From contig NC_057861.1 of assembly GCF_019393635.1 (NCBI RefSeq), positions 302,333,468 through 302,397,467 of the forward strand: DNA of 64,000 bases, written 5' to 3'. The translations under genes were made by a program, and so were the position numbers. The notes under the pieces are model-generated. The model was not told the origin of the DNA and made no database searches. It saw only the letters and a list, made by a program, of their open reading frames with translations. Below are positions 1 to 11,832 of this stretch, in pieces. The stretch is from Dromiciops gliroides. Its lineage: Eukaryota > Chordata > Mammalia > Microbiotheria > Microbiotheriidae. Each line of letters begins with the position of its first letter. The first letter of the stretch is position 1.

Positions 1-548
1 ATTTAAATAATCTATTCTCTTTCCTAAGTCTTGATAAAGATGGACCTCACATGTAGTTGTATTTTTCTCATAAAGAAAAAAACAATAAAATGATCTTGTT
101 TATGGCTTAGTATGTTGTATTATAAAAGATGCTTCTGCTTTGGTGCTGGTGGTATTAATATTAGTAGCAGTAGCAATGGCAGTAGTAGTAATGAATACTT
201 ACAAATTTATATAGTGCTTTATAGACTTTTATACACATTAATTTGAACCACAGAACAATGCCGAGGTAAGTAATATAAATATGAATATGCCATTTTATAT
301 AGAAGTAAACTGAACCTCATATTGGTTAGGTGACTTTCCCAAAGTCTTGCAGCCAACAAGGACTTGGACCTGGGTTTTCTAACAACTCCAAGTTCAGTGA
401 GCTTTCAACTAGAGAAAAGTAAAATCAATGATAGTTTTGAGAATCACCATCTCATAGGTCAGGAGAAATCTAACAAAGTCACTAGTTCATTCCCAGTGAC
501 TATGGTCAGAACTATACCCTAATCATCACAGAAATATAGTTAGCTACC

Positions 549-691
549 TTTTTTTTTTTTTTTGCGGGGCAATGGGGGTTAAGTGACTTGCCCAGGGTCA
601 CACAGCTAGTAAGTGTCTGAGGCCAGATTTGAACTCAGGTACTCCTGAATCTAGGGCCGGTGCTTTATCCACTGCGCCACCTAGCTGCCCC
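549..691 (-). repeat. tRNA-derived marsupial SINE (WSINE/WALLSI type), only in copy A
   Basis: Antisense copy of the recurring SINE, with a poly(T) start, 'gacttgcccagggtcacac' and 'cacctagctgcccc'. It is flanked by a perfect 10-bp target duplication GTTAGCTACC (539-548 and 692-701). The matching place in copy B, around 27401, holds a single GTTAGCTACC and no SINE. It therefore inserted after the duplication. Confidence 0.95.
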
Positions 692-1178
692 GTTAGCTAC
701 CATTTTAAAGAAAATTTTCCAGAGAAAAATTTTCATCATCTTCCTCTTGGTGGAATGTCTCCATTTCTTATAATAGTGGTGGCCTGAAAGTTCTTTCTAT
801 TCTCTAATCTAAACCATGAAGTTTGATCATTTGTGTGTACGTGTGTGTACATGGCTGTCAGAGCCTACTATATAAGTTGTCCACTGTAACAGTGTATGTT
901 ACATTGCCATTTCATCACATGCAAAGCCCATAGAAGCCTATCCTAGGTCAATACATTTCTGCTAGTGGGAAAAGTTTGTCAAATATAAATTAACATTTCA
1001 GAGAGGTTGCTTTTTCAATAAATTTGACTTTCTAATTAAGTTACATACATGATAACATAATTTAACTTTTAACAACTCATTGAAAACTGAAAAATTAGTA
1101 TTAGGTAGTACATACAGCACTGTACTCTTTTTTTCTTTTTTTGTGCTTTCATTTTAATAGAAAAGACTTTTTCCTTAC

Positions 1179-1355
1179 CTTAGACACCTGTGCTGCAGTG
1201 TTACCCCTGGCTCCCACAAGTACCATGGCCAGAGCTGTTGAAATGCTAAATGGAGAGATGAAGATGTTTTCTTTTAGATGGGTTTCAACCAACTCCTTGT
1301 AGAGCCCAATAGCAAACCGGTTATTCGCCACACTCAGCTGTTCCATTGTTTAAGA
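1179..1355 (-). CDS. SERPINB1: SERPINB1 paralogue, first coding exon (rest of gene lies left of window)
   Basis: The coding part, 1179-1346, encodes 56 residues starting [17 protein letters not shown] and ending NTAAQVSK, the N-terminal helices A/B and strand 6B of a clade-B serpin. Human SERPINB1 starts MEQLSSANTRFA and breaks at the same SK residue in the same phase. The acceptor AG precedes 1355, leaving nine untranslated bases before the ATG, and the donor is a good GTAAGG. Compared with the complete gene at 19-28.8 kb, five of 56 residues differ by eye. Later exons would lie at coordinates below 1, so this copy could be functional or broken further on. SERPINB1 is a cytosolic inhibitor of neutrophil elastase, cathepsin G and proteinase 3. 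Confidence 0.88.
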
Positions 1356-2029
1356 CTACAACAAAAAATAACATCCAGTAACATGTCTTAGGGGCACACA
1401 AACCAACCTGATGTTAGCATTTTCCCCAATTTCTCAGCCTATTCTGACTGGACTGTAGAACCACAAAATCACACCTGAAGCAAGGGAGGGAATTAAACCC
1501 TTATATTAAAAAAAAATTAATTAAACCCTTTTAGGCCTTTATGCCTTCTTCCTAATATATAAAATGTACTTTCTTGGAAAAAAGCTGGGAAACCTAACAC
1601 AAGACTAATGTTCAGTAGAAACCCAATGTCAGGCTCTACTAAAGATGTGGCAATATTCTTTTCTCTAACTGGATTAGTTGTACACAGGTAGATAGATCTA
1701 TAGTACCTCTACCATAAGTTCTGTCAATGAAATATTACATGTACTCTCATTATCTAAGAGTCAAACTTCCTACCAGACTGCAAGATCCATGAGCTTAGGG
1801 GCCATGCTTTGGCCCTTCAATTAAACAGGCATTTATAAAGTGCTTACTTATGTTCAGAGCACTCTGTTACATGCTGGGGATATAGAGGGATAGGAAAGGG
1901 GCTAGACCAGTGATTTCAGTAGTATAAGGAAAAAAAGTATCCAGGAAACCCTCTCTACCAAAACAAATGTACCTCCTGTCTAAAGCCCTGAGGGTAGGAG
2001 AAGGGAAGAGGAGGAAGGAGAATTGTAAG

Positions 2030-2200
2030 TAGTACTACCACTACTGATATAGAACTTTTAGTGCTAAGCAGTATTTGAGGTTTGCAAAGCATTTTAAAGA
2101 TAATATTTCCTTTCATCTGGGAGGTAGGTTGCTAAGATTACCCCCTTTTTCCAGATGAGAAAATTGAGGCAAATAAGGACTCATTTGAACTCAGACCTCC
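2030..2200 (-). repeat. MIR/Ther-1-like CORE-SINE remnant
   Basis: Antisense MIR-like text ('ttttccagatgagaaaattgaggcaaa') beside a decayed body. The same remnant is present in copy B near 29470-29620, so it predates the duplication. Confidence 0.55.
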
Positions 2201-2639
2201 CATGTCCCAAAGACAGTATATATCAGAGGAAAAGCAAAAAATCAAGACATCTGCAAATTTGGAGCTAAGTGCCTTTTCTCACACTGTAGCTGGTCTGCAA
2301 ATGTTTCCTGAATTGTCATTGCACTTGGCGCACCTCAGGATCCACACAGATTTTTTTTTTAATGTACTTTTATCAGTTAACAAAAACCTATCTATTCTTC
2401 CTCCTTCACCCAACTGAAAAACCCTTGTGATATTCTTGGTCAAACAAAACAAATTCCCTCAATGGCCAAGCCCTACCCCAAAGGCCCCCAAAAAGTAGGG
2501 TACTAATTTCTGAGCACTAACATTTGGGAGCAAAGTACTTTAGGGTTCTACACCTATACGTATTGCATTTGCCCCAACTTTTCAAAACAACAACAAAAAA
2601 ACCAAGTGGATTCGAAAACCAGGAAGAACTGATCCCTAT

Positions 2640-3300
2640 TGGTTCCAGGGTAAAGCTGCAAAGAGGGAGGGCTGAAAAGAACTCATAGTCCATCAACAGT
2701 TTGAGGTCTCAGGGCTCTTCCAGAGTGATTCCCCTCGCTACTCTCCACCCCAGACATAGGTCAGGATCCCAAACATTGAGACTAAAACCCACTGATCTGT
2801 AACTCAATTTGCTCCTTGGAGAAAACAGCAGTTTCTGAAGTTTCCTCGTTCCCCTTCTCTCCCAGTGAGGAAAGTGAACCTCTCGAGGCTTAGAGGCGTT
2901 TCTAAGGTTCTGGAGTATCACTTCCTCCTCTTGGGTCCTGGAGAACCACCCCCTAGCCCAGCTTCCTGCCTGTAAGAGGATCTCGGGATCCTCCTGGGCT
3001 GTGGGCCCAAGGTAGGAGGGACCACGGCCCCAACCCAAAGGATCCCGTAATTGGGTTGCGGGCTTGGTGCTCTGAACGCGGGGAGGGGGTGTGTGGGTGG
3101 GGGGAATTCCTGCTTCTTGCTTCCTTGCCAATCGCTGCCTCCGCAGCTCCGCTCGCATCTCGATCTGTGAGCTTGATTGTATGTAGATGGCACCCGGGAA
3201 GTCCTTTCCTGAACTGTGGGAGCCTTCCCGAAAGGAGCGGTCTTCCGTCCCTTGCACCGGCTAAATCAAGTCAGAAGTCCGGCTTGGAGGAAGTCTAAAG
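2640..3300 (-). promoter_or_regulatory. Putative 5' region of SERPINB1 copy A
   Basis: GC-richer segment about 1.3-1.9 kb upstream of the ATG exon, with several CpGs between 3040 and 3260. It is shared with copy B up to about 3175. By analogy with other ov-serpins, the noncoding first exon and promoter should lie here, but I could not fix a TSS or the exon-1 donor. From 3175 to 3300 the sequence differs from the corresponding copy-B flank. Confidence 0.4.
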
Positions 3301-3304
3301 GCTC

Positions 3305-6300
3305 CAGCGGTCCCAGGTGTTACATCACTTACTATAGTATGTTGTATACCTAATCTATTCCACTGATTCTCAAATTTATTTCTTAACCAGTACTAGATTG
3401 TTTTGATGATGTCACTTTATAATACAGTTTGAGACCTAGTATAGGTAGGCCACCTTCCTTGGCTTTTTTTTTTCATTAATTTCCTTAATATTCTTGACCT
3501 ATTGTTTTTGTTTTTGTTTTTTTAATTTTTTTTTAGTGAGGCAATTGGGGTTAAGTGACTTGCCCAGGGTCACACAGCTAGTAAGTGTTAAGTGTCTGAG
3601 GTCGGATTTGAACTCAGGTACTCCTGAATCCAGGGCCGGTGCTCTATCCACTGCACCACCTAGCTGCCCCTGACCTATTGTTTTTACAGAATAATTTATT
3701 ATGGTATTAAAGCTCTAAAAAATATTTTTTTGTAATTTGATTGTTATGGCACTGAATAAGTAAGTTCATTTAGGTAGAATTGTCATTTTTATTGTATTGC
3801 CTCAGCCTACCCATGAACAATTAATATTTTCCAAAGATATAGATCTGACTTTATTTCTGTAAAATGTATATTGTAATTGTGTTCATATAATTTCTTGGTT
3901 TTTCTTGGCAGGTAGACTGGCAAGTATCTTAAATTGTCTAGAGTTATTTTAAAAGGAATTTCTCTTTGTACGTCTTGCTGCTGGACTTTGTTGGTAATAT
4001 ATAGCATTGCTAATGATTTATGTGGGTTTATTTTATATCCTCCAACTTTGCCAAAGTTAATTTCAGCTAGTTATATATTTCCATTATTTTAACTGGTTTT
4101 TTGTTGATTCTTTAGGATTCTCTAAGTATACAATTATATCATCTGCAAAGAATGATAGTTTTGTTTCCTTATTGCCTATTCTAATTCCTTCAATTTCTTT
4201 TTCTTATCTTATTGCTTTAGCTAACATTTTTAGTATGATAGTAGTGATAATTGGCATCCTTGCTTCATCCCTGATCCTACTGGGAAGGCTTTTAGCTTAT
4301 CCCATTATAGATAATGCTTGCTGATGGTTTCAGATAGATTCCACTTTTCATTGTAAGGAAAAGTCCATTGATTTTTTTATGCCCTCTAGTGGTTTTAAAT
4401 AGGAATAGGTGTTGCATTTTTGTCACAAGCTTTTTCTGCAACTATTGAAACAAATAGATGATTTCTGTTGGTTTTGTTATTGATATCCTCTATTATGCTG
4501 ATAGTTTTCCTCATATTGAACCAACCATGCATCCCAGGTATAAATCTTACCTGGTCATAAAATATGATCCTCTTGATAATTGCTGTAATCTACTTGCATG
4601 TATTTTATTTAATTTTTTTTGCATTGATGTTCATTAGGGAAATTGGTTTTTAGTTTTCTATCTCTACTTTTTTTCTTCCTAGTTTTAGCTATCAGCACAT
4701 TGTTTGAGTCATAAAAAGAAATCTATTAAAAGTCCTCCACCTATTTTTCCAAATAGTTTTAGATATTGGGATAAATTGTTTTTCAAATATTTAGTAGAAT
4801 TCAATTGTTAATTCATCTGGCCCTGGGGACTTTTTCTTAGGGAGTTCATTGATGATGTGTTCATTTGCTTAGTCTAAATATTCTACTTCCCCTTCAGTTA
4901 ATCTGGGCAATTAATATTTTTGTAAATATTCATCTGTTTCACTTAAAGTGTCACATTTATTGGCATATAATTTGGCAGAATAACATAATGATTTCTTTAA
5001 TTTCTTCTTCATTGGTGGTGAATTTCTTTCTTTCATTTTTGATGCTGGTAATTTGGTTTTTTCTTTCTTTTTTTAAATCAAATTAACCAAAAGTTTATCT
5101 ATTTCCTTTAGTTTTCTTGATTAGTTCAATGGTTTTCTTACTTTCAATTTTCCTACTCTCTCCTTTGATTTTCAGGATATCCAATTTCATGTTTAATTAG
5201 AGATTTTTAATTTATTCTTTTTTATTTTTTTATTTGCATACTGAATTCATTCATCTGCTCTTTCTCTATTGTATCTATTTAAGTGTTTAGAGATATAAAT
5301 TTCCCACCAAGTATTGTTTTGGCTATATCCCATAGATATTGGCATGCTATCTGAATCTTGTCATCCTCTTTAATGAAATTATTGTTTCTCTGATTTGTAC
5401 CTTGACCCACTTTTTCTTTAAAATTAATTAGAAATTAAAGAATCTAATCCTAAACTATCTTTCCATGACCCTTTATGGAATGTATTTTAATGAAGTATTA
5501 TCTGAATAGAATGCATTTAATATTTCTGCTTTTCTGCATTTCATTGTATAGTTTTTGTGCCCTGATATATGGTCACTTTTTGTGTAAGTGCCATATATTG
5601 CTGAGAAAAGGTATATTCCTTTCTGTTTCCATTTAGTTTTCTTCAGATGTCTATCATTTCTAACTTTTTCTAAAATTCTATTCACCCCCTTAACTTCTTT
5701 CTTGTTTATTTTTAGTTAGATTTATCTAATTATGAGAGGGAAAAGTTGAGGTCCCCCACTAATATAGTTTTACTGTCTATTTCTTCTTGTAACTCTTTTA
5801 ATGTCTCCTTTAAAAATGTAGATGCTATACAATTTAGTGCATATATGTTTATTATTGCTATCACTTTATCATCTGTGGTGCCTTTTAGCAAGATATACTT
5901 TCCTTCCTTATCTCTTTTAATTAGATCTATTTTTGCTTTTGCTTTGTCTAAGATCATGATCCTTACCTCTGCTTTTTCTTTTTTACTTCAGCTGAAGCAT
6001 AATAAACTCTTCTCCAGCCTTTTACATTTGCTCTGTGTGTCTCTCTGCTTCGAATGTGTGTTTTTTCTAACTATATATTGCAGAATTTTGATTTTTAATT
6101 CCTTCTGTTATTCACTTCTATCAACCAGACCTCTAATGTGTCCTTTAACCTGTGGATGGCCAAAGGTGAACCAAGCATGTTAGAGACAGGAGAGTGAAGA
6201 ATCAAACAGAAATTTAATTTCGAAGTGAGTAAAAATGCTTGCAAGAAAGGAGGGGCTATGGACACATGTGTTTCAGCCCCACCCATACTAGGAGGACATG

Positions 6301-6660
6301 ATGCAGTATGGAGAGATATCACTACTTGTACCAATGGCTATGCAGTGAGCTGTAGCACTGACTATGAGGGATAATAGTGACAAGTTTGATTCATAGCCCT
6401 TTTATCCTTTAATGTAGAAGCTGCTAAATGCTGTGTATTTCTGACTGTGGCTCTATAGTATTTGAATCATTTCTTTCTGACTGATTGAAATGTTTTTTTT
6501 TTCCTTGACCTGGGAGCTCTGGAATTTAGCTATCATAATTCTGGGAGTTTTCATTTTGGAATCTCTTTCAGGAGGTGGTTGATAGATTCTTTCAATTTAT
6601 ATTTTACCCATGGAGTCTAGGATATCAGGGCAGTTTTCCTTAATAATTTCTTAAAATATG
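3305..6660 (-). mobile_element. L1 LINE, antisense, ORF2 to ORF1 portion
   Basis: Read on the minus strand this is L1 ORF2 running back into ORF1. It covers the reverse transcriptase body (antisense landmark 'gttgattctttaggattctc' near 4100) to the ORF1 end (6490-6660). At the left edge the minus-strand text corresponds to the WNR motif region of ORF2, so the ORF2 C-terminus and 3' UTR are missing. A SINE interrupts it at 3495-3669, and a sense L1 splits it at 6660-7985. Confidence 0.85.
3495..3669 (-). repeat. tRNA-derived SINE inside antisense L1
   Basis: Antisense copy with T-rich tail and 'ctgcaccacctagctgcccc' end. Target duplication TGACCTATTGTTTTT flanks it (about 3496 and 3670). Confidence 0.9.
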
Positions 6661-6663
6661 ATG

Positions 6664-7985
6664 TCTGGTGCTGTGAAAACTGTAAAACAGTATAGCAAAA
6701 ACTAGGTAGAGACCAACATCTCACACTGTATACTAACATAAGGTCAAGATGGATACATGATTTAGACAGAAACGATTCCATGCTCTCTTCATTTGCATAT
6801 GGTATCATCCTTTATCTGTCAGATTTATGGGCAGAGGAAGAATTTAGGACCAAAGAAGATATAGAGAGCAAAACAAAATGCAAAATAGATGATTTTGATT
6901 ATATAAAATTTTAAAAAGTTTTGAACAAACAAAACTAATGTAACCAAGATCAAAAGGGAAACAGAAAACTGGGAAAGAATTTTTGAAACAAATATCTCTG
7001 ATAAAGGCCTCATTTCTCAATTATATAAAGAACAAAGTCAAACATACAAATACAAGTAATTCCCCAATTCATAAATGGCCAAAGGATTTGAACAGGTAGT
7101 TTTCAGACAAATAAATCAAAGCTATTTCTGTCACATAAAAAAATGTTCTACATCACTATCGATCAGAAAAATTAAAACAACTCTGTAGTATCATCTCACA
7201 CTATCAGAGTGGCAATATAACAAAAATAAAAAATATTGGATATTGGAAGGGATATGGGAAAGTTGGAAAACTAATCCACTGTTGGTGGAGTTGTGAAAAG
7301 ATCCAACTAAAGATCCATTCTGGAGAGCAATTTGGAACTAGACCCAAAGGGTAAGAGAATTGTGCATACCCTTTGAGATATAAACCTAGCAGTGGTATTG
7401 CTGGATCAAAGACATCCTCAGAAAGAGAAGAAGACTTATTTGTAGAAAAATATTTATAGCAGCTCTTTTTGTGGTGGCTAAGAATTGGAAATTAAAGGAA
7501 TGCCAATCAGTTGGGGAATGGCTAAACAAGCTACAGTATATGATGGTGATGGAATACTATTGTGCTATTAGAAATTACAAGCAGTATGATTTCAGAAAGG
7601 CCTGGAAAGACTTGTATGAACTGATATATAGTGAAGTGAGCAGAACGAAGACTACATTGTGCACAGAGACAGCAATATTGTTTGATGAATGACTTAACTA
7701 TTCTCAACAATACAATGATCCAAGACAATCCCAAAGGACTATTGATGAAACATACTATCCACCTCCAAAGAAAGAATTTATATTGATGGAACACAGACTG
7801 AAGCATGCTATTTTTCACTTGTTTTTAATTTTTCCTTTATTCAGGTTTTCTTGTACAAAATGATTAATATAGTAATGTTTTACAGAATCACACATGTATA
7901 ACCTATATCTGATTGCTTAACACCTCAAGGAGGGGAAGGGGAAGGTGAAGGAGGGATAAAAATTGGAACTCAAAACTATAAATAC
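6664..7985 (+). mobile_element. 5'-truncated L1 (ORF2 C-terminus and 3' UTR) nested in antisense L1
   Basis: The sense strand has the L1 ORF2 C-terminal order: a 'tacatgatttagacag' segment, a CWW-like cysteine region around 7280, and the WGMAKQ/MEYYCAIRN stretch at 7510-7580. A 3' UTR follows with a G-rich 'aggaggggaaggggaagg' tract and 'ggaactcaaaactat'. Antisense L1 ORF1 resumes at about 7990. Frames are broken. A short internal inversion lies at about 7371-7408. Confidence 0.85.
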
Positions 7986-7987
7986 AA

Positions 7988-8665
7988 AGGTTTATAATTT
8001 TTTAAATATGTCCAGACACTTTTTTTGATCATAGTTTTCAGGGAATCCAATAATTCTTAAATTACTTCTACTCAACCTATTTCCCAGGTCAACTTTTCTT
8101 CCAATGACATATTTCACATTTTTCCTATTTGTTTTTCATTCTTTTGATTTTGTTTGTTTCTTGCTGTCTCATGAAGTGATTAGCTTCCACTTGCCCAATT
8201 CTAATTTTTAAGGAATTTTTTTTTTCAGTGACTTTTATGTTAAAGGTGGGTTCTGCTCCTGTGTTGTAAGGGGTATTGTCCCAAGCTTCTTGAATGGGCT
8301 TGGGACCTTGCTACTGGGTTCCACTGTGGGCTGTAGGGCCTCACTGCTGGGCTATGCCAGGGCAGGGAGCCTCACTGCTGGGCTGCATTGGGGGCCCCAG
8401 GGCCTCACTTCTGGACTATCCTGGGGATTGGGATCTGGCTTCTGGCTTGCCTGGAGGCTACCTCTGCTGGACTGTACTCCCTTTTTACTCCTGTGAAGCA
8501 AGGCCTTTCCTGCCAAACTTCTAAGTTGTCATAGAATGAAAAATTGTTTCATCCCATCCTTTTGTTGGTTTGGCCACTCCAGAATTCATTTTGAGGCATT
8601 ATTTTATAATTATTGGGCTGAAAATTTGGGAGAGTTCAGGCCTTATGCTGCTTTCTTGACTCCAC
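7988..8665 (-). mobile_element. L1 antisense, ORF1 5' part and 5' UTR
   Basis: Continuation of the antisense L1 interrupted at 6660. 'Ttgatcatagttttcaggg' and 'cttccacttgcccaattcta' are antisense ORF1 N-terminal text, also seen at 58800-58830. The 8290-8500 stretch is GC-richer and repeats 'cctcactgctggg'-like phrases, as an L1 5' UTR might. Confidence 0.75.
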
Positions 8666-8776
8666 CTTCTCTAATCATTCTTTTTTTTTTTAAATTCTTC
8701 TCCAACCAATTATTTTCATTTAATTAAAAAAAAAATTTTTGAGCATATTGGAAAATAGGGATTTTGTTTGTTTCTT

Positions 8777-8925
8777 TGGTTTTTTTTCGGTAGGGCAATG
8801 ATGGTTAAGTGATTTGCCAGGGTCACATAGCTAGTAAGTATCAAGTGTCTGAGGCTGGATTTGAACTCACTTCCTCCTGAATCCAGGGCCAGTGCTTTAT
8901 CCACTGGAGCACCTAGCTGCTCCCC
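8777..8925 (-). repeat. tRNA-derived SINE, diverged
   Basis: Antisense SINE ('gggcaatgatggttaagtga' to 'gagcacctagctgctccc'), more diverged than its neighbour at 8938. Confidence 0.85.
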
Positions 8926-8937
8926 TCCAATCATTCT

Positions 8938-9090
8938 TTTTTTTTTTTTTTTTTAGTGGGGCAATGGGGGTTAAGTGACTTGCCCAGGGTCAAACAGCTA
9001 GTAAGTGTCAAGGGTCCGAGGCCATATTTGAACTCAGGTACTCCTGAATCCAGGGCTGGTGCTTTATCCACAGCGCCACCTAGTTGCCCC
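8938..9090 (-). repeat. tRNA-derived SINE
   Basis: Antisense copy with poly(T), flanked by the target duplication CCAATCATTCTT (about 8928 and 9095). Confidence 0.92.
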
Positions 9091-9104
9091 TCCATCCAAT
9101 CATT

Positions 9105-9235
9105 CTTAATGTTATGTCCCTCATTAGACTGTGAGCTCCTGGAAGGAAGGGACTGTCTTTTGATTTTCTTTGTACCCCTACCACTTAACCCAGAGTGAGG
9201 CACATAGTAAGTGCTTAATAAACACTGAGTATATA
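9105..9235 (+). repeat. L2-type LINE 3' end
   Basis: The phrases 'gactgtgagctcctggaagg' and 'agtaagtgcttaataaac' are the conserved 3' end of LINE-2. Confidence 0.7.
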
Positions 9236-9589
9236 TTTATATATATAGTCCCTATATAGAATTGTGTTATTTTTTTCCCTGTTGCCTTTCTTGACTGTCT
9301 TTCTTCAGGTTTGTATAGGTATAATAATTCTGTTAGATTGTATATACTTGTTTTATGATGTATTGAACCTGAGCCCAAACAGTCTAGTAATGTCTTAATC
9401 ATTTGGTGCTCCATACTAATGGCTTTGGATATAGGAACAATGTCATCAATACATTTCTATCTCAAGGACTTGACTTGGATATATTCATGTATATAGGATC
9501 AATGGTTTTTATCAGTGTGATTACTCCCTCTGCTGATACTTACTGAAAACTCTGCCTTATCATCCTATTAGTCATCTTAAAGATGTGGG

Positions 9590-9801
9590 CCATTAATAGT
9601 TAATACCTCACTTTTTCATTTTTTTCTTTGAGTCTTCTACAAAGTGACTAATATGGAAATGTTTCATATAATTACACATGTATAACTTATATCTGATTGT
9701 TTACTATTTCAGGAAGGGGGAGGGGAGGGAGGAAGGGAAGGACAGAATTTGGAACTCAAAACTTCAAATGAAAATGTTTGTAAAATTGAAAAAAAAAAAG
9801 A
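9590..9801 (+). mobile_element. L1 3' UTR fragment
   Basis: Marsupial L1 3' tail: 'atgtataacttatatctgat', then a G-rich tract, 'ggaactcaaaacttc' and an A-rich end. The remaining sequence between 9235 and 10135 shows nothing I recognise. Confidence 0.75.
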
Positions 9802-10139
9802 AGAGATATAATGACTACTGAGCTTGTGTGGAAAGGTGATAATGGAAAACAGAAAAAGGGTAGAACCAATCATTTTGTTTTATTGGTCATTATTTACAGA
9901 TTTTTCCCTCTTTCCTCATTTGTTAACTAGAGAAACTTGAGTTTCATTCTTGACAAAATTCTAGAACAAACTAATAAAAGGATGGATTGTGAGCACTTGA
10001 AAAAAAAAGTTACTAATTCATGTTTAGATCAATCATTAAAACTACCAAATAATTACTGTGGACATGTATATGTTTCGCTGACATGATATAAACAGAAGGC
10101 CCTGAATATGTAATCATAGAATCCTAGACTTGAATAAGG

Positions 10140-11760
10140 GTTGTTTTTTTTTATTATTTCATTATTATTCAGAATTTTCTCCAGGTTACATGTAAAAAAA
10201 AATTTCCCATTGATTTTTTTTTAAACTTTGCATTCCAAATTTACTTCTTCCCTCCCTCCTCAACCCTCCCTAAGAAATCAAGCAATTCAATATACTCATG
10301 CATGTGCAGTCACGCAAAGTATCTTCAAGGAGTCAGATTGTGAAAAAACAGACAAAATAACTTCAGAAAGAGGAACGAACAAATGAAATTATACTTCAGT
10401 CGTTATTCAGATACCATCAGTTCTTTCTCTGTTTTTGGTTTGCTTTTTTCATACATTCTTCTGATAACATCCTACTCATCATTTATTTCACAGTTACTAT
10501 TGCTAACTGTATTACCCTTCATCCTATTCCCTCCCCTTGATATTTACTCTATTTTCTACCTTCTTTCACCCTATCCCTCCTCAAAAGTGTTTTGCTTTTT
10601 ACTGCCCCCTCCCCCAATCTGCCCTCCCTTCTTTCAAGCTTCCCCTTATCCTCTTCCCCTCCAACTTTCACTCAGGGCAAAATATATTACTATATCCACT
10701 TGAGTGTGTATGTTATTCCTTTTTTGAGCCAATTCTGATGAGAGTAAGGCTCACTCACTCCCCCACTCCTTCCCCATCTTCCCTCCCACTCCATAAGCTT
10801 TTTCTTGTTCCTTTTATGTGAGCTACTTTACCCCCTTTCACCTCTCCCTTTTCTTTTCATCCAGTGCGTTCCTCTTACCCCTTAACTTAATGACACAGTG
10901 AACAAAGCACTAGCCCTGGGCCCAGGAGGCCTCCAGCCAAAATCCCTAATCCCACTCCAGATATAAGACACCCCACCCTGCCTTCCCCACCCAAAACAAG
11001 GATAAACAAAACATAAATGCTTTACAGATATCATCCCTTCATATTCAATTCACACCTGTGCCCTCTGTGTAAGTTTATTCCTTTCAGCTGTCCTAATACA
11101 GAGAAAGGTCTTATGAGTTAGAAGTATCATCTTCCCATGTAGGAATGCAAATAGTTTAACTTTTCATTATCCCTCATGATTTCTTTTTTTCTGTTTACCT
11201 TTTTATGCTTTTCTAGGGTCTTGTATTTGAAAGTCAAATTTTCTATTCAGTTGAGGTCTTTTCATCACAAATGCCTGAATGTCCTCTTCTTCATTGTAGT
11301 CCCATATTTCCCCCTAAAGGTTATACACAATTTGGCTGGATAGGTGATTTTTGGTTGTAATCCCTGTTCCCTTGCCCTCCAGAATATCATATTCCATGCA
11401 TCCTGTCCTTTAATGTAGAAGCTGCTAGATCTTGTGTTATCCTGACTGTAGCTCCACAATATTTAAATTTCATTCTTTTTCTAGCTGTTTGCAATATTTT
11501 CTCCTTTTACCTGGATTCTCTGGAATTTGGCTATAACATTCCTGGAAGTTTTCCTTTTCAGATCTCTTTCAGAAGGTGATCAGTAGATTCTTTCAATTTC
11601 TGTTTTGCCTTCTGCTTCCAGAATATCAGGGCAATTATTCCTGACAATTTCTTGGAAGATGATGTCTAAACTCCTAAGTTTTCTTTTCCAAAGCCTAACC
11701 ACTATTGATTCTTTTAATCAACTTACATGGTTTTGAGTCCCATCTCTTTGGATTGTTCTT
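10140..11760 (-). mobile_element. Half-L1 (HAL1-like) element, antisense, ORF1 joined to 3' UTR
   Basis: On the minus strand, an ORF1-like C-terminal domain (11265-11700; residues AWNMIFWRAREQGLQPKITY are typical of L1 ORF1) is followed directly by a long purine-rich 3' UTR and the standard L1 tail at 10150-10260. No reverse-transcriptase text lies between, as in HAL1 families. A SINE-like insertion occupies about 10885-10985. The frames are decayed. Confidence 0.65.
10885..10985 (+). repeat. SINE-like insertion
   Basis: 'Acagtgaacaaagcactagc' resembles the head of the tRNA-derived SINE, truncated and degenerate. Its placement breaks the half-L1 tail. Confidence 0.4.
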
Positions 11761-11798
11761 TGGTAGAGGTGGTCCAACTAGTCAAAGGATTTTAAAAG

Positions 11799-11830
<32 letters not shown>
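11799..11830. repeat. (CA)n microsatellite
   Basis: About 15 CA units. Sequence from 11830 to 12380 shows no gene or named repeat to me. Confidence 0.95.

Positions 11831-11832
<2 letters not shown>

Larger units (their letters stand above)
1..3175. repeat. Tandem duplication copy A (5' part of a SERPINB1 unit)
   Basis: This block is colinear with 26847-30580. It shares the lead-in 'atttaaataatctatt', the ATG exon, the flanking introns and the GC-richer upstream segment. Sampled stretches look about 90-95% identical by eye. The copies sit about 27 kb apart in the same orientation, so this is one side of a tandem duplication that continues left of the window. Similarity fades near 3175, and antisense L1 sequence starts at about 3305. 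Confidence 0.9.

Noticed and set aside
2709-3257. 182-codon open frame on the minus strand
   Set aside because: It lies in the GC-richer 5' region. The matching copy-B frame diverges and has no protein similarity I recognise.
8290-8524. Overlapping open frames with repeated GLHW/LGY words
   Set aside because: They fall in an antisense L1 5' UTR with short internal repeats.
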